Origin: Myxococcales bacterium
GTDB lineage: Bacteria > Myxococcota_A > Polyangia > Fen-1088
Reading direction: 5' to 3'
NCBI GenBank assembly: GCA_003142855.1
Contig: PLNW01000137.1
Coordinates: 1 to 47,625 of the forward strand
Length of the DNA: 47,625 nt
Shown: in pieces, positions 36,429-44,711 of the stretch
How positions within the stretch are numbered: the first letter of the stretch is position 1
How the letters are laid out: each line of letters opens with the position of its first letter
Translations under genes and position numbers: made by a program
The notes under the pieces: generated by a model
Database searches by the model: none
Seen by the model: the letters and a program-made list of their open reading frames with translations, nothing else
Told to the model about the DNA's origin: nothing

Positions 36429-37838
36429 ATGCGTAAGGTGAAGATCGTCTGTACCCTGGGTCCTGCGACCGCGGGTGTGCCCCGCCTGGTGGAGCTCATC
36501 GAGGCGGGCATGGACGTCGCACGCCTCAATTTCTCGCACGGTGACTACGACACCCACCGCAAGACCTACGACGAAGTGCGCGCGGCGGCCCGCCAGGTGG
36601 GCCGGCCCATCACCCTGTTCGCCGACCTTTGCGGCCCCAAAATTCGGGTAGGACGCATGACCGGCGGTCAGGTGCCGCTCGAAAGGGGAAAGAGCATCTG
36701 CCTAACCACCACTGAGGTGCTGGGCACCAGCGAGCGGGTTTCGCATACCTACCTGCCCCTGGCGCGTGACGTGAAACCGGGCGATCCCATCTTGCTCGAC
36801 GACGGTCTCCTGCAGCTGCGCGTGGAATCCATCAAGGGCGACGACGTCATCTGCCGCGTGGTCGACGGCGGCGTCTTGAGAGACAAGAAAGGCATGAACC
36901 TGCCGGGTTCGGCCTTGTCGGTGCCGGCGCTGACCGAAAAGGACAAGAAGGACATCGTGTTCGGCCGTGAACTGGGCGTGGACTGGTTCGCCTTGTCCTT
37001 TGTGCGGACCCCGCAGGACGTGAGAGAAGCCAAGGAGCTGGCCGGCGGCATCCCCATCATCGCCAAGATCGAGAAGCCCGAGGCTGTCAGCCGGCTGGAC
37101 GAGATCTTGGACGTCACCGACGCGGTCATGGTGGCGCGGGGCGATTTGGGTGTGGAAGCGGGCAACGAAAAGGTGCCGCTGATTCAGAAACAAATTCTGC
37201 ATGACATAAAGTTTCGCGCCAAACCCGCCATCACCGCCACCCAGATGCTCGATTCCATGATCAAGAACCCGCGGCCCACGCGCGCCGAGGTTTCCGACGT
37301 GGCCAACGCCGTTCTCGACGGCACCGACGCGGTCATGCTGTCAGCCGAGACCTCGGTGGGCGACTATCCGGTGGAAGCGGTCAAGACCCTGGCGCGCATC
37401 ATCGACGAGATCGAAGGCAGCGAGTACTACCACAAGTATTGGAAGGAACGGCCTGACGTGACCGAGCGGACCTACTCCAGCTCGATAGCCGACGCCGCCG
37501 CCGAGATTGCCGAGGATCTCAAACTGGCGGCCATCGCCGTATACACCGAGAGCGGACATTCGGCAGCCCTACTTTCCGCGCAGCGCCCGCTGGCCAACAT
37601 CGTGGCGTTCTCGCGACACGATACCGTCCTGCACCGGCTGGGCCTGTATTGGGGCGTGTACCCACTGTTTGGGGCCTGGGTCAAGGGCGTCGCTGGCGTG
37701 GTCGAGCAGGCTGAACGCGAGCTGTGCACCCACGACATGGCCAAGCCCGGGGATGACGTCATTGTCACCTACGGCGTGGTGTTGAAGGACGAGCCGTTCC
37801 AGACCAACATGCTCACCCTGCACCGGATTCGCGGCTGA
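36429..37838 (+). CDS. pyk: Pyruvate kinase
   Basis: 469 residues from the ATG at 36429, 6 nt after AGGAGG. It makes ATP and pyruvate from phosphoenolpyruvate. All motifs are present: KIVCTLGPAT, MDVARLNFSHGDY, the catalytic segment IPIIAKIEKPEAV, the MVARGDLGVE Mg/ADP loop, QKQILHDIKFRAKPAITATQMLDSMIKNPRPTRAEVSDVANAVLDGTDAVMLSAETSVGDYP, and a C-terminal domain with the AVYTESGHSAALLS allosteric region. It is single, divergent from the upstream gene and convergent with the radical SAM gene (4 bp apart). Confidence 0.97.
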   Translation: MRKVKIVCTLGPATAGVPRLVELIEAGMDVARLNFSHGDYDTHRKTYDEVRAAARQVGRPITLFADLCGPKIRVGRMTGGQVPLERGKSICLTTTEVLGTSERVSHTYLPLARDVKPGDPILLDDGLLQLRVESIKGDDVICRVVDGGVLRDKKGMNLPGSALSVPALTEKDKKDIVFGRELGVDWFALSFVRTPQDVREAKELAGGIPIIAKIEKPEAVSRLDEILDVTDAVMVARGDLGVEAGNEKVPLIQKQILHDIKFRAKPAITATQMLDSMIKNPRPTRAEVSDVANAVLDGTDAVMLSAETSVGDYPVEAVKTLARIIDEIEGSEYYHKYWKERPDVTERTYSSSIADAAAEIAEDLKLAAIAVYTESGHSAALLSAQRPLANIVAFSRHDTVLHRLGLYWGVYPLFGAWVKGVAGVVEQAERELCTHDMAKPGDDVIVTYGVVLKDEPFQTNMLTLHRIRG

Positions 37839-37842
37839 CTTC

Positions 37843-39759
37843 CTAGTCCCGCCGCAGAGGCAGAGGTTCGTGGCTTTGGCCGTGGCCGTGGCCGAGGTGA
37901 TCTGTGGCCGCGCGCACGAAGCCGCGCGCCAGCTTTGGGCGAGGCACGGGAAACTCAAACCAGCTGCGCACGTCGGCGCGCAGGCCCTCGCCGTGCATGA
38001 AGTTGTAAACCGCACGGCGCAAGCCAGCGGCAAAGGGCGCGGGGTCCTCGCCGCCCGGCTCGCCAAACGGAACTTCATTGCGAGCAAAGGCCGTCGGTGG
38101 CGTTTCGAGGATCCGAATTCCAAGCTGGTCCGCTGCGCGAAAGGCCGGGCTGTGTACCGTCAGCGCAAAACGGTGCCAGTACGCCGAATCGAGAAAGCTG
38201 GCGGCAAAGAGCTGGCGAACCAGCTCCAGCGCGTCCACGGTTTCCTGCGCGGTCTGCGTCGGATAGCCGTACATGAGATAGGCGTGGACCAACACCCCGG
38301 CGCGCGCAAAAGCGGCCATCACACGCGTGGCCTGTGCCAGATCGAAGCCTTTGCGTAGCAGCGCCAGCAAGCGGTCCGTGGCGCACTCCAGTCCGCCGGT
38401 GACCGCCAGGCACCCCGAGCGCGCCAGCAGGTCGGCGAGCGCGGGCGTGAAGTGTCGCTCGAAGCGAATGTTGGTCCACCACTCGACTTCGAGGCCGCGG
38501 TCGAGAATGCGGCGGGCCACCGCCGCGAGCAGGGCAGGAGGCGCCGCCTCGTCGACGAAGTGAAAGCTTCGCTCTCCGGTCTGCGCCATGGCTGCCTCCA
38601 TCCAGCCGACGACCGTCTTGGCGTCAGCCGGATCGAAACGCGCGATGGTGTCGAGACAGGTGTCGCAGAAAGTGCAGCGGTGCCAGTAGCATCCGTGAGC
38701 CAAGGCCAGCTTGAGCCAGCGTCGTTCTGACCACAGCCGGTGCATGGGGTTGGGGCTCTCGGCCATGGCCAGGTAGCCATGGGTGAGAAGTGGCGAAAAG
38801 TCAGGCGCGGGACGATCGCGGTGGCGCAGCAACGGCGCCGTCGTGTCGTCCACCCAGACCACGCGGCCGCGCCGGCGCATGCGCGTGCGGACCAGCGGCG
38901 TCTTTTGAACTATGCGAAGCAACGGCATCTCGCCGTCGTCGTAGGTCACATAGTCGAAGTCATCGAACAGGCGCGGGTCGGAAAGCGCGCGCAGCTCGGT
39001 GTTGACGTAGCCGCCGCCCAACACCGTGGCGATGCGCGGGTCGAGCGCCTTCATCCGGCGGGCGATGCGAAGCGCACCGTAGAGCGCGCCCGGGAACGGC
39101 ACGGTGATGCCCACCACGCGGGGCCGGTGGAAGCGCCAAGCAGCTTCTGCCAGTTCATCGATCCAGCGGTCGGTGAGGCGGCGGCGTCCGCAAAGCGCCC
39201 GATGCAGCGGCTCGAAGTCGCCGCTTGTCGCCAGAGCCTCGGCATAGCGGGCCATCTCGAAGCGATCGTCGAGGCCGTCGTGAACAGCGTCGGCGATTTC
39301 GTCGAGAAAGATGCTCCCGCGATGGCGCGCCAACGCCGCCAAGTCGTCATTTGGGAAAAGCCCGCGCAGGGACGCAAAGCGCGGGCCTTCTGGCAGGCCT
39401 TGGGGATGAACCAGCCCCCGCTGCAGATCCGGCGCGCATCCCTGCAGAAACTCCACCACGCCCGGCACGGCACACTCGATCTCCCGCACGCGGGCGAGAA
39501 AATGCCGCACCGATGGTGGGCCGCGGCCGGCGAAGCTCCGGCGCAATGCCTGCGCCACTTCTCTCACTCCCTGCGGCGAGAACAACCGCAAGGCCAGCCC
39601 CAGCGAAAGATCCTCCTGGGCCACCGGGTATCCGTACCGCCGCAGAAACGCGGCCAGCATGGGCACCGCGGGATACGCCGTGTTGAATTGCACCATAGGC
39701 GGCGTGATGAGAAGCACCTGTCTCAATCGACGTGCCCTGCCATGCAAAGGAGTGTACAT
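37843..39759 (-). CDS. B12-binding radical SAM protein
   Basis: 638 residues if the ATG at 39759 is used; in-frame ATGs at 39780 and 39804 are possible, and the latter would overlap the divergent archease start. The N-half (QVLLITPPMVQFNTAYPAVPMLAAFLRRYGY... RVVGITVPFPGALYGALRIARRMKALDPRIATVLGGGYVN) is a cobalamin-binding Rossmann domain of the class seen in B12-dependent radical SAM enzymes. The cluster motif is C-Y-W-H-R-C-T-F-C at residues 357, 362 and 365, i.e. CX4CX2C instead of the usual CX3CX2C; the variant with CYWxxC occurs in some B12 radical SAM families. The C-terminus has HGHGHGQSH, possibly metal-binding. The substrate is unknown. Confidence 0.88.
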   Translation of the reverse strand: MYTPLHGRARRLRQVLLITPPMVQFNTAYPAVPMLAAFLRRYGYPVAQEDLSLGLALRLFSPQGVREVAQALRRSFAGRGPPSVRHFLARVREIECAVPGVVEFLQGCAPDLQRGLVHPQGLPEGPRFASLRGLFPNDDLAALARHRGSIFLDEIADAVHDGLDDRFEMARYAEALATSGDFEPLHRALCGRRRLTDRWIDELAEAAWRFHRPRVVGITVPFPGALYGALRIARRMKALDPRIATVLGGGYVNTELRALSDPRLFDDFDYVTYDDGEMPLLRIVQKTPLVRTRMRRRGRVVWVDDTTAPLLRHRDRPAPDFSPLLTHGYLAMAESPNPMHRLWSERRWLKLALAHGCYWHRCTFCDTCLDTIARFDPADAKTVVGWMEAAMAQTGERSFHFVDEAAPPALLAAVARRILDRGLEVEWWTNIRFERHFTPALADLLARSGCLAVTGGLECATDRLLALLRKGFDLAQATRVMAAFARAGVLVHAYLMYGYPTQTAQETVDALELVRQLFAASFLDSAYWHRFALTVHSPAFRAADQLGIRILETPPTAFARNEVPFGEPGGEDPAPFAAGLRRAVYNFMHGEGLRADVRSWFEFPVPRPKLARGFVRAATDHLGHGHGQSHEPLPLRRD

Positions 39760-39761
39760 AT

Positions 39762-39775
39762 GTTGCTCAAGCAAC
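39762..39775. promoter_or_regulatory. Perfect inverted repeat between divergent genes
   Basis: GTTGCT and AGCAAC (6 bp arms, perfect) flank CA, between the radical SAM gene and archease. A shared regulator binding here could control both directions. It is based on pattern only. Confidence 0.4.
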
Positions 39776-39802
39776 GCCATGCGGGTGGAAGGGCTCAGAA
39801 CC

Positions 39803-40231
39803 ATGCCGAACAGCCTGCCCAGATGGGAGCATTTCGATCATCAGTCCGACATTGGCGTGCGTGGCCTGGGGCGTTCGCGCGACGAGGCCTTTGCGCAAGC
39901 TGCGCAGGCGTTGACCGCAGTCGTGACGGATCCTGCGTGCGTGCTGGCGTGCGAGAGCGTACGTGTTTCGTGCCAGGCAGCGGACGACGAGATGCTGCTG
40001 GTCGAGTGGCTGAACGCGATCATTTTCCAAATGGCCACGCGTGGGATGATTTTCGGCCGCTTCGCGGTAGCCTGTCAGGGCATGCACCTCGATGGGGAAA
40101 TGGCAGGGGAGCGCATCGATCGGGATCGTCATCAGCCAGCGGTCGAAGTGAAGGCCGCCACCATGAGTTGCCTGCGCGTCGTCTGTGATGCGACAGGAGT
40201 TTGGACAGCGGAGTGTGTGGTCGACGTCTAG
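39803..40231 (+). CDS. Archease (RtcB-activating protein)
   Basis: 142 residues, normal length, from the ATG at 39803. WEHFDHQSDIGVRGLGRSRDEAFAQAAQALTAVV is the archease signature, with the metal-binding His and Asp (DHQSDIG). LLVEWLNAIIFQMATRGMIF and HQPAVEVKAATMSCLRV follow. Archease speeds up guanylylation and broadens the NTP use of RtcB. rtcB begins 18 bp downstream, so this is an RNA-repair operon. Confidence 0.93.
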   Translation: MPNSLPRWEHFDHQSDIGVRGLGRSRDEAFAQAAQALTAVVTDPACVLACESVRVSCQAADDEMLLVEWLNAIIFQMATRGMIFGRFAVACQGMHLDGEMAGERIDRDRHQPAVEVKAATMSCLRVVCDATGVWTAECVVDV

Positions 40232-40249
40232 CAGGAGCGACGCGGAAAC

Positions 40250-41680
40250 ATGGATCTGAATCGCCTGTCGAAGAAATCCAGCACCGAGTGGTGGCTGGCG
40301 CCCACAGGGCGCATGCGCGTGCCGGGCATCATTTTCGCCAGCGAGGAACTGGTGCGCGCCATGGACGAGAAGGTGCTGCAGCAGGTGGCCAACGTGGCGG
40401 GCCTTCCTGGGATCGTGCGTGCCTCCTTCGCCATGCCCGACGCACACTGGGGCTACGGTTTTCCCATCGGCGGCGTGGCGGCATTCTCGGCAGAGGCGGG
40501 CGGCGTGATCTCCGCCGGCGGTGTGGGCTTCGACATTTCCTGCGGCGTGCGTACCCTGCGCACTGGCCTTTCCATCGACGAGGTCGAGCCCCGGCGCGCC
40601 GCCTTGGCCGACGCACTTTTTCGCGCGGTTCCCTGCGGGGTTGGCAGCACGGGTCCTGTGCGATTGTCCGCCTCCGAACTCGACGACCTGATGCTGGGCG
40701 GGGCGCGCTGGGCGGTGAAGCGCGGCTTTGGTCGCGCGGCCGATCTGGAAACCATCGAGGAGGATGGTGTGATGGCAGGGGCGGATACTGATGCAGTTTC
40801 GCCAGAGGCGGAGCAACGGCAACGCGATCAGCTTGGCACCCTGGGCTCGGGCAACCACTACCTGGAGGTACAAGAGGTCGTCGAGATCTTCGCGCCCGAG
40901 ATCGCAGCGGCCTACCAGCTTCGCGCCGGTGAAGTGGTCGTGAGTATCCACTGTGGCTCGCGCGGTCTGGGCCACCAGATCGGCACCGACTATCTCAAGT
41001 CCATGTTGGCCGAGGCTGGCCGCCACGGGATTGCGCTGCCCGAGCGCGAGCTGGCTTGCGCGCCCATCGACTCGGCAACGGGCCGGCACTACCTGGGAGC
41101 CATGCGCGCGGCTATGAATTGCGCCATGGCCAACCGCCAGGTCATTGCACACTTGGTGCGCGAGACCTTTCGCGAGATTTTTTCCGCGGCCGAGCTGACC
41201 CTGCTTTACGACGTTTCCCACAACACCTGCAAAGAGGAGGAGCATGAAGTCGACGGCCGGAAGCGCCGGCTCTTCGTACATCGCAAGGGTGCCACGCGCG
41301 CCTTCGGGCCAGGCCATCCCGCGGTGCCAGCTGTCTATCGTTCGGTCGGCCAGCCCGTGCTCATCGGCGGTAGCATGGGGACCGCGTCCTACATTCTCGC
41401 GGGCACGACCGAAGGCATGGGCCGTGCCTTTGGTTCCGCGGTTCACGGCGCGGGTCGCAGCTTGAGCCGTCACGAGGCAACGAAACGTTGGAAGGGCCGC
41501 GCCGTGGTCGACACGTTGGCCGGCCATGGCATCTTGATCCGCAGCCCATCTTTGCGCGGCGTGGCCGAGGAGGCTCCGGGCGCGTACAAGGACGTTGGCG
41601 CGGTTGTCGACGCCGCAGAACAGGCGGGACTGGCGCGCAAGGTGGCTCGCGTGCGGCCTCTGGTCTGCATCAAGGGATAA
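40250..41680 (+). CDS. rtcB: RtcB 3'-phosphate RNA ligase
   Basis: 476 residues. It joins RNA 2',3'-cyclic phosphate or 3'-phosphate ends to 5'-OH ends using GTP and Mn2+. The metal ligands are in place and even share the P. horikoshii numbering at first: Asp95 and Cys98 (GFDISCGVR), His203 (GSGNHYLEV), His234 (SIHCGSRG) and His324 (DVSHNTCKEE). His399 of SAVHGAGRSLSR is the residue that becomes guanylylated. Such ends are produced by many RNase toxins, so the neighbourhood of TA modules is suggestive. Confidence 0.97.
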   Translation: MDLNRLSKKSSTEWWLAPTGRMRVPGIIFASEELVRAMDEKVLQQVANVAGLPGIVRASFAMPDAHWGYGFPIGGVAAFSAEAGGVISAGGVGFDISCGVRTLRTGLSIDEVEPRRAALADALFRAVPCGVGSTGPVRLSASELDDLMLGGARWAVKRGFGRAADLETIEEDGVMAGADTDAVSPEAEQRQRDQLGTLGSGNHYLEVQEVVEIFAPEIAAAYQLRAGEVVVSIHCGSRGLGHQIGTDYLKSMLAEAGRHGIALPERELACAPIDSATGRHYLGAMRAAMNCAMANRQVIAHLVRETFREIFSAAELTLLYDVSHNTCKEEEHEVDGRKRRLFVHRKGATRAFGPGHPAVPAVYRSVGQPVLIGGSMGTASYILAGTTEGMGRAFGSAVHGAGRSLSRHEATKRWKGRAVVDTLAGHGILIRSPSLRGVAEEAPGAYKDVGAVVDAAEQAGLARKVARVRPLVCIKG

Positions 41681-41710
41681 GGAAAAGCCTGACGGACAGA
41701 GCCAGGCAGT

Positions 41711-41724
41711 CTCAGATTTCTGAG
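41711..41724. terminator. Short inverted repeat downstream of rtcB
   Basis: CTCAG and CTGAG arms enclose ATTT, 31 bp after the rtcB stop. No T-run follows. The rest of 41681-41837 holds AAAGGAG (the ribosome-binding site of the next gene) and no other gene. Confidence 0.3.
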
Positions 41725-41837
41725 GGACATGCGGGCAATTCCAGCGCTATTGCGGCAGAATGGTCTTCGTGGGTGGCGGCATCGGGTTTGCAGAGACAGG
41801 AATCAGTAGAAGTAACCGTCCCAAAGGAGCCCAAGCC

Positions 41838-43253
41838 ATGTCGAGCCACACCTCGCGATCTTCGCGCCATGCTTTTCTGATTTCAGCCGCCGTTGCTCTA
41901 TTGGTTGGCGGGCTGGCCCGGACGGCCGCGGCCAAGACCTGCACGACCAACTTGGATTGCGACACCGGCTACCAGTGCATCACTCTTGCGTACGCTTCAA
42001 CTGGAGGGGCAACGAGCATTTCGTCTGGGGGGACGCCAAGCACTGCCGACGGCAGCGGCGGCGCAGGAGGAAGCGTGGCAAGCGGCGGTGGCGCGGTGGG
42101 GAGTTCCTGTCCCAAGGGACTCAACTGTGGGCAGGTCTTGCCGCCGGCCACTGTGCCTGTGCCTGGGCCAGACGCTGGCGCTGTGCCATCGCCGGGTTCT
42201 GGGCTGTTGTCCCCCGAGCCCGTGCCCACGCCAATCACCGGCACCTGCGAGATTCCCTGCTCGACCGTGGCCGACTGTCCCAGCGCGGATTTCGGTTGCG
42301 TGGTGGAAACCATTTCGCCCCCCGTTTGTCTGGCGGACCCGAACTGCGCAATGCCGTCGTTGCCCAGCACGACCGGAGGAACCTGCGTGGCCCAGGCTCA
42401 CGCCTGCAGCACGGCTGCCGATTGCCCGGCGCCGCTCACCTGCCAGGCTCTGTCCGGGTCATGTGCGGGCAGTGCGACTGTGGGGCCCGACGGAAAGGTA
42501 ATCACGACGTCAGAGACCTGCACCCCGGGACCGTCAGTCTGCTCTTGGAATCCGGAGACCTGTACGATTGACAGCGACTGTGCGGACCCGCTCTACCAGT
42601 GTGTGAAGACCGGCGACTCTGGTGGTGGGTGTTCCAGTTCCGGCGGGGGAGCCTGCGCAGCGAACGAGACCTGCCCGCCGCCACCAACCTGCGACAGCAC
42701 ACCGACTATGTTGTGCCTGCCCAAGCTCGTCGATTGTGCCTGTGGTCCATGTCCTGCGGGCGCGGCCTGCGGAGCGTGCGCGACCTGCCTTCCGGGGTGG
42801 AGCTGCTTCGATTTTTCGAGCATAGGCGGCGTCCCGTCAGCCTGGGGTTCCGTCGCGTCCAACAAGGCCTGCCTGCCCGACGGGATTGTCATGGCGGCGC
42901 AAGGCCACGCTGCGGTCAACGGTCAGCTCGTAGTGGGTTCTGGATCGAGTTCAAGTTCAAGCTCTGGTGGTACGCCGACTCTGGACGTAGGCGGCGCGGG
43001 TGGCGCGAGCGGAGGCGCAGGCGGCGCGAGTGGAAATGATGGCCGCTCCACCGGCGGAGCCGCACAGAACCCACCTCCGGTGAGTCCAGTGCCCACGAAC
43101 GAAGGCACTGCGGGCTCAACGGGCTCGGCTCAGCCCATGGCGCACTCGAGCGGCTGCGCCTACGGTGGCAGCGAAGCCAGCTCGCCGTGGCTTGCTTTGG
43201 CCATGATCGGACTAGTCGCCCGGCTCGCTCGCCGACGTCGCGAAGATCGCTAG
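41838..43253 (+). CDS. Secreted Cys-rich protein with MYXO-CTERM-type tail
   Basis: 471 residues from the ATG at 41838 (AAAGGAG 9 nt upstream). A signal peptide (SSRHAFLISAAVALLVGGLARTAAA) is followed by repeated Cys-rich blocks (CTTNLDCDTGYQC, CEIPCSTVADCPSADFGC, CACGPCPAGAACGACATCLPGWSC) and Gly/Ser linkers. The C-terminus has a conserved Cys (SSGCAYGGSEASSPW), a hydrophobic helix (WLALAMIGLVARLA) and RRRREDR: the MYXO-CTERM architecture that is processed and anchors proteins at the myxobacterial surface. The Cys blocks resemble EGF or furin-like patterns, but I cannot name the fold. It ends with a 4 bp convergent overlap with the metallopeptidase gene. Confidence 0.83.
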   Translation: MSSHTSRSSRHAFLISAAVALLVGGLARTAAAKTCTTNLDCDTGYQCITLAYASTGGATSISSGGTPSTADGSGGAGGSVASGGGAVGSSCPKGLNCGQVLPPATVPVPGPDAGAVPSPGSGLLSPEPVPTPITGTCEIPCSTVADCPSADFGCVVETISPPVCLADPNCAMPSLPSTTGGTCVAQAHACSTAADCPAPLTCQALSGSCAGSATVGPDGKVITTSETCTPGPSVCSWNPETCTIDSDCADPLYQCVKTGDSGGGCSSSGGGACAANETCPPPPTCDSTPTMLCLPKLVDCACGPCPAGAACGACATCLPGWSCFDFSSIGGVPSAWGSVASNKACLPDGIVMAAQGHAAVNGQLVVGSGSSSSSSSGGTPTLDVGGAGGASGGAGGASGNDGRSTGGAAQNPPPVSPVPTNEGTAGSTGSAQPMAHSSGCAYGGSEASSPWLALAMIGLVARLARRRREDR

Positions 43254-44638
43254 CTTCGCTCGACAGCCAAGAGAACCGCGCGCAGCTTGGGGATCTCCTC
43301 GGTCTGCGCGCCCACGATCACATCCACGTCGCGACCGCGGCGCTCGGCGTGCAGGAGATCGCCCTGGGGCCGGATCAGGCGCCAGGCGTCCTGACCCACG
43401 CGTCCGATCCCTGCCGCCGGAAAACGCGCTCCCAGGATGTCGAGATAGGCGGCCAAAAACTTCTTGGCATCGCTCTCGCTATCCCAGCGTGTGGCCCATA
43501 GAACAAGGAACTTACTAGCCCGCTTCCACACCCAGAATCTGTCGCCGCCCCATCCCGCAGCCGCTGCGTCGCCCGAGGGAAAATCCCAGGTCTTGAAATA
43601 GGCGCGCATGCCCAGCTCGCCCAGCACGTCGGTGGCCGCGGGCGCGTCGTTCAGGGCTGGCCGCCCGGCTGGCAGACTTATCGCGATGGGCGGATCGCGA
43701 CCGTCGAGAAACTTTTCGCGTGCGTGCAGGATCTGCTCGGTCGAGGCTGGCGGGTGTCGGTAGAGATCGTTGACCGCGGCCCAGCCGCCCCGTCCCCACA
43801 CCTCGGAAACCAGGGCCGCGCCTTTGAAGTAGGGCTCGATGAGCGGCATGCTGATGAAGGGCGGCAGCCTGGTCATTTGATCAAGCTCGCGTCGCTCTTC
43901 TGGGCTCAACTCGGCGGCGCTGCGGCCCCGGCGCGTGGCAGCCAGCAGCTCGAGCGGATCGGCCGCGCCCAACAGCGCCAACGCCATGCGCACCCCCGCG
44001 ACCCCGAGGGGACCAAGCTGTTTGGCCGCTCCTTCGCCGCTGGCAGTTCGCCAGGCCAACATCATGAAGGTTGCCTCGCCTTCGGTCACGAACTGGCGGG
44101 CGGTGCGCTCATCTTCCGACAGACCCAGCCGGTTGCCTTCACCGCCGTCGAATGTCTCCAGGTCGAAATGCTGGTCGTCGAGCGCGTGGGTCAGCTCGTG
44201 CGCCACGATGATCTCGTCCACGTCCTTGTCCCGCGCCTCGCCCACCACGCGAAACGCCTTGCTGCTCGGATCGTAATAGGCCGCCACCTGTGTAGTCAGC
44301 GCCTCCTCCAGCGTGGTCATCAGGTCGAAGCCCTGCGGGGCCAGGCCCAGGTCAGCGTAGGCGTGTGACAGCGCCTGGTTCTTCTCCGGCGGCAACTCGC
44401 GGCCCAGTTCCCCGTGAACCCACGCGCGGAAGTCCGCACGGCTCTGCGTGGACGAAGGGACCGAATGCTTGAAGGGCAGGGCGCGCAGCGCGGATAGCTC
44501 GGTCTCGATACGCGAGAAGTGCGCCACCGGGGACGCCGCATCGGACGAGGCCGCGGCGGGCGTCGGTGCCACAGGCTGGACCCGGGCGGGTGCATGACAG
44601 CCCAGGCACAGGAGCACGAGGAGGAGAGTGCGGGACAT
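43250..44638 (-). CDS. Zinc metallopeptidase lipoprotein (HExxH)
   Basis: 462 residues from the ATG at 44638 (MSRTLLLVLLCLGC, lipobox with Cys14); ATGs upstream are in frame as well. The zinc motif is HELTH (His147-Glu148-x-x-His151) within VAHELTHALDDQHFD. A downstream glutamate in FVTEGEATFMMLAW is a possible third ligand. The domain resembles the DUF-type gluzincin peptidases found in Myxococcota lipoproteins. The C-terminal part (AYFKTWDFPSGDAAAAGWGGDRFWVWKRASKFLVLWATRWDS) may be a substrate-binding domain. It is divergent from the kinase at 44712. Confidence 0.85.
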   Translation of the reverse strand: MSRTLLLVLLCLGCHAPARVQPVAPTPAAASSDAASPVAHFSRIETELSALRALPFKHSVPSSTQSRADFRAWVHGELGRELPPEKNQALSHAYADLGLAPQGFDLMTTLEEALTTQVAAYYDPSSKAFRVVGEARDKDVDEIIVAHELTHALDDQHFDLETFDGGEGNRLGLSEDERTARQFVTEGEATFMMLAWRTASGEGAAKQLGPLGVAGVRMALALLGAADPLELLAATRRGRSAAELSPEERRELDQMTRLPPFISMPLIEPYFKGAALVSEVWGRGGWAAVNDLYRHPPASTEQILHAREKFLDGRDPPIAISLPAGRPALNDAPAATDVLGELGMRAYFKTWDFPSGDAAAAGWGGDRFWVWKRASKFLVLWATRWDSESDAKKFLAAYLDILGARFPAAGIGRVGQDAWRLIRPQGDLLHAERRGRDVDVIVGAQTEEIPKLRAVLLAVERS

Positions 44639-44689
44639 CGCTGGGGCCATTAGCATATCTTGCCCGTGCTGTCTCAGCGCGAGACCGGA

Positions 44690-44695
44690 TATAAT
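44690..44695 (+). promoter_or_regulatory. TATAAT -10 element of the second kinase gene
   Basis: A consensus TATAAT lies 17 bp before the TTG start; GAGGGA (44704-44709) is the ribosome-binding site. The predicted transcript start lies only about 10 bp ahead of the codon, so the leader is very short. No good -35 is visible. Confidence 0.5.
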
Positions 44696-44711
44696 CGCCG
44701 ACGAGGGAACT

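Noticed and set aside
41711..41724. CTCAG-ATTT-CTGAG as an intrinsic terminator after rtcB.
   Set aside because: Only 5 bp arms and no T-run; listed with low confidence.
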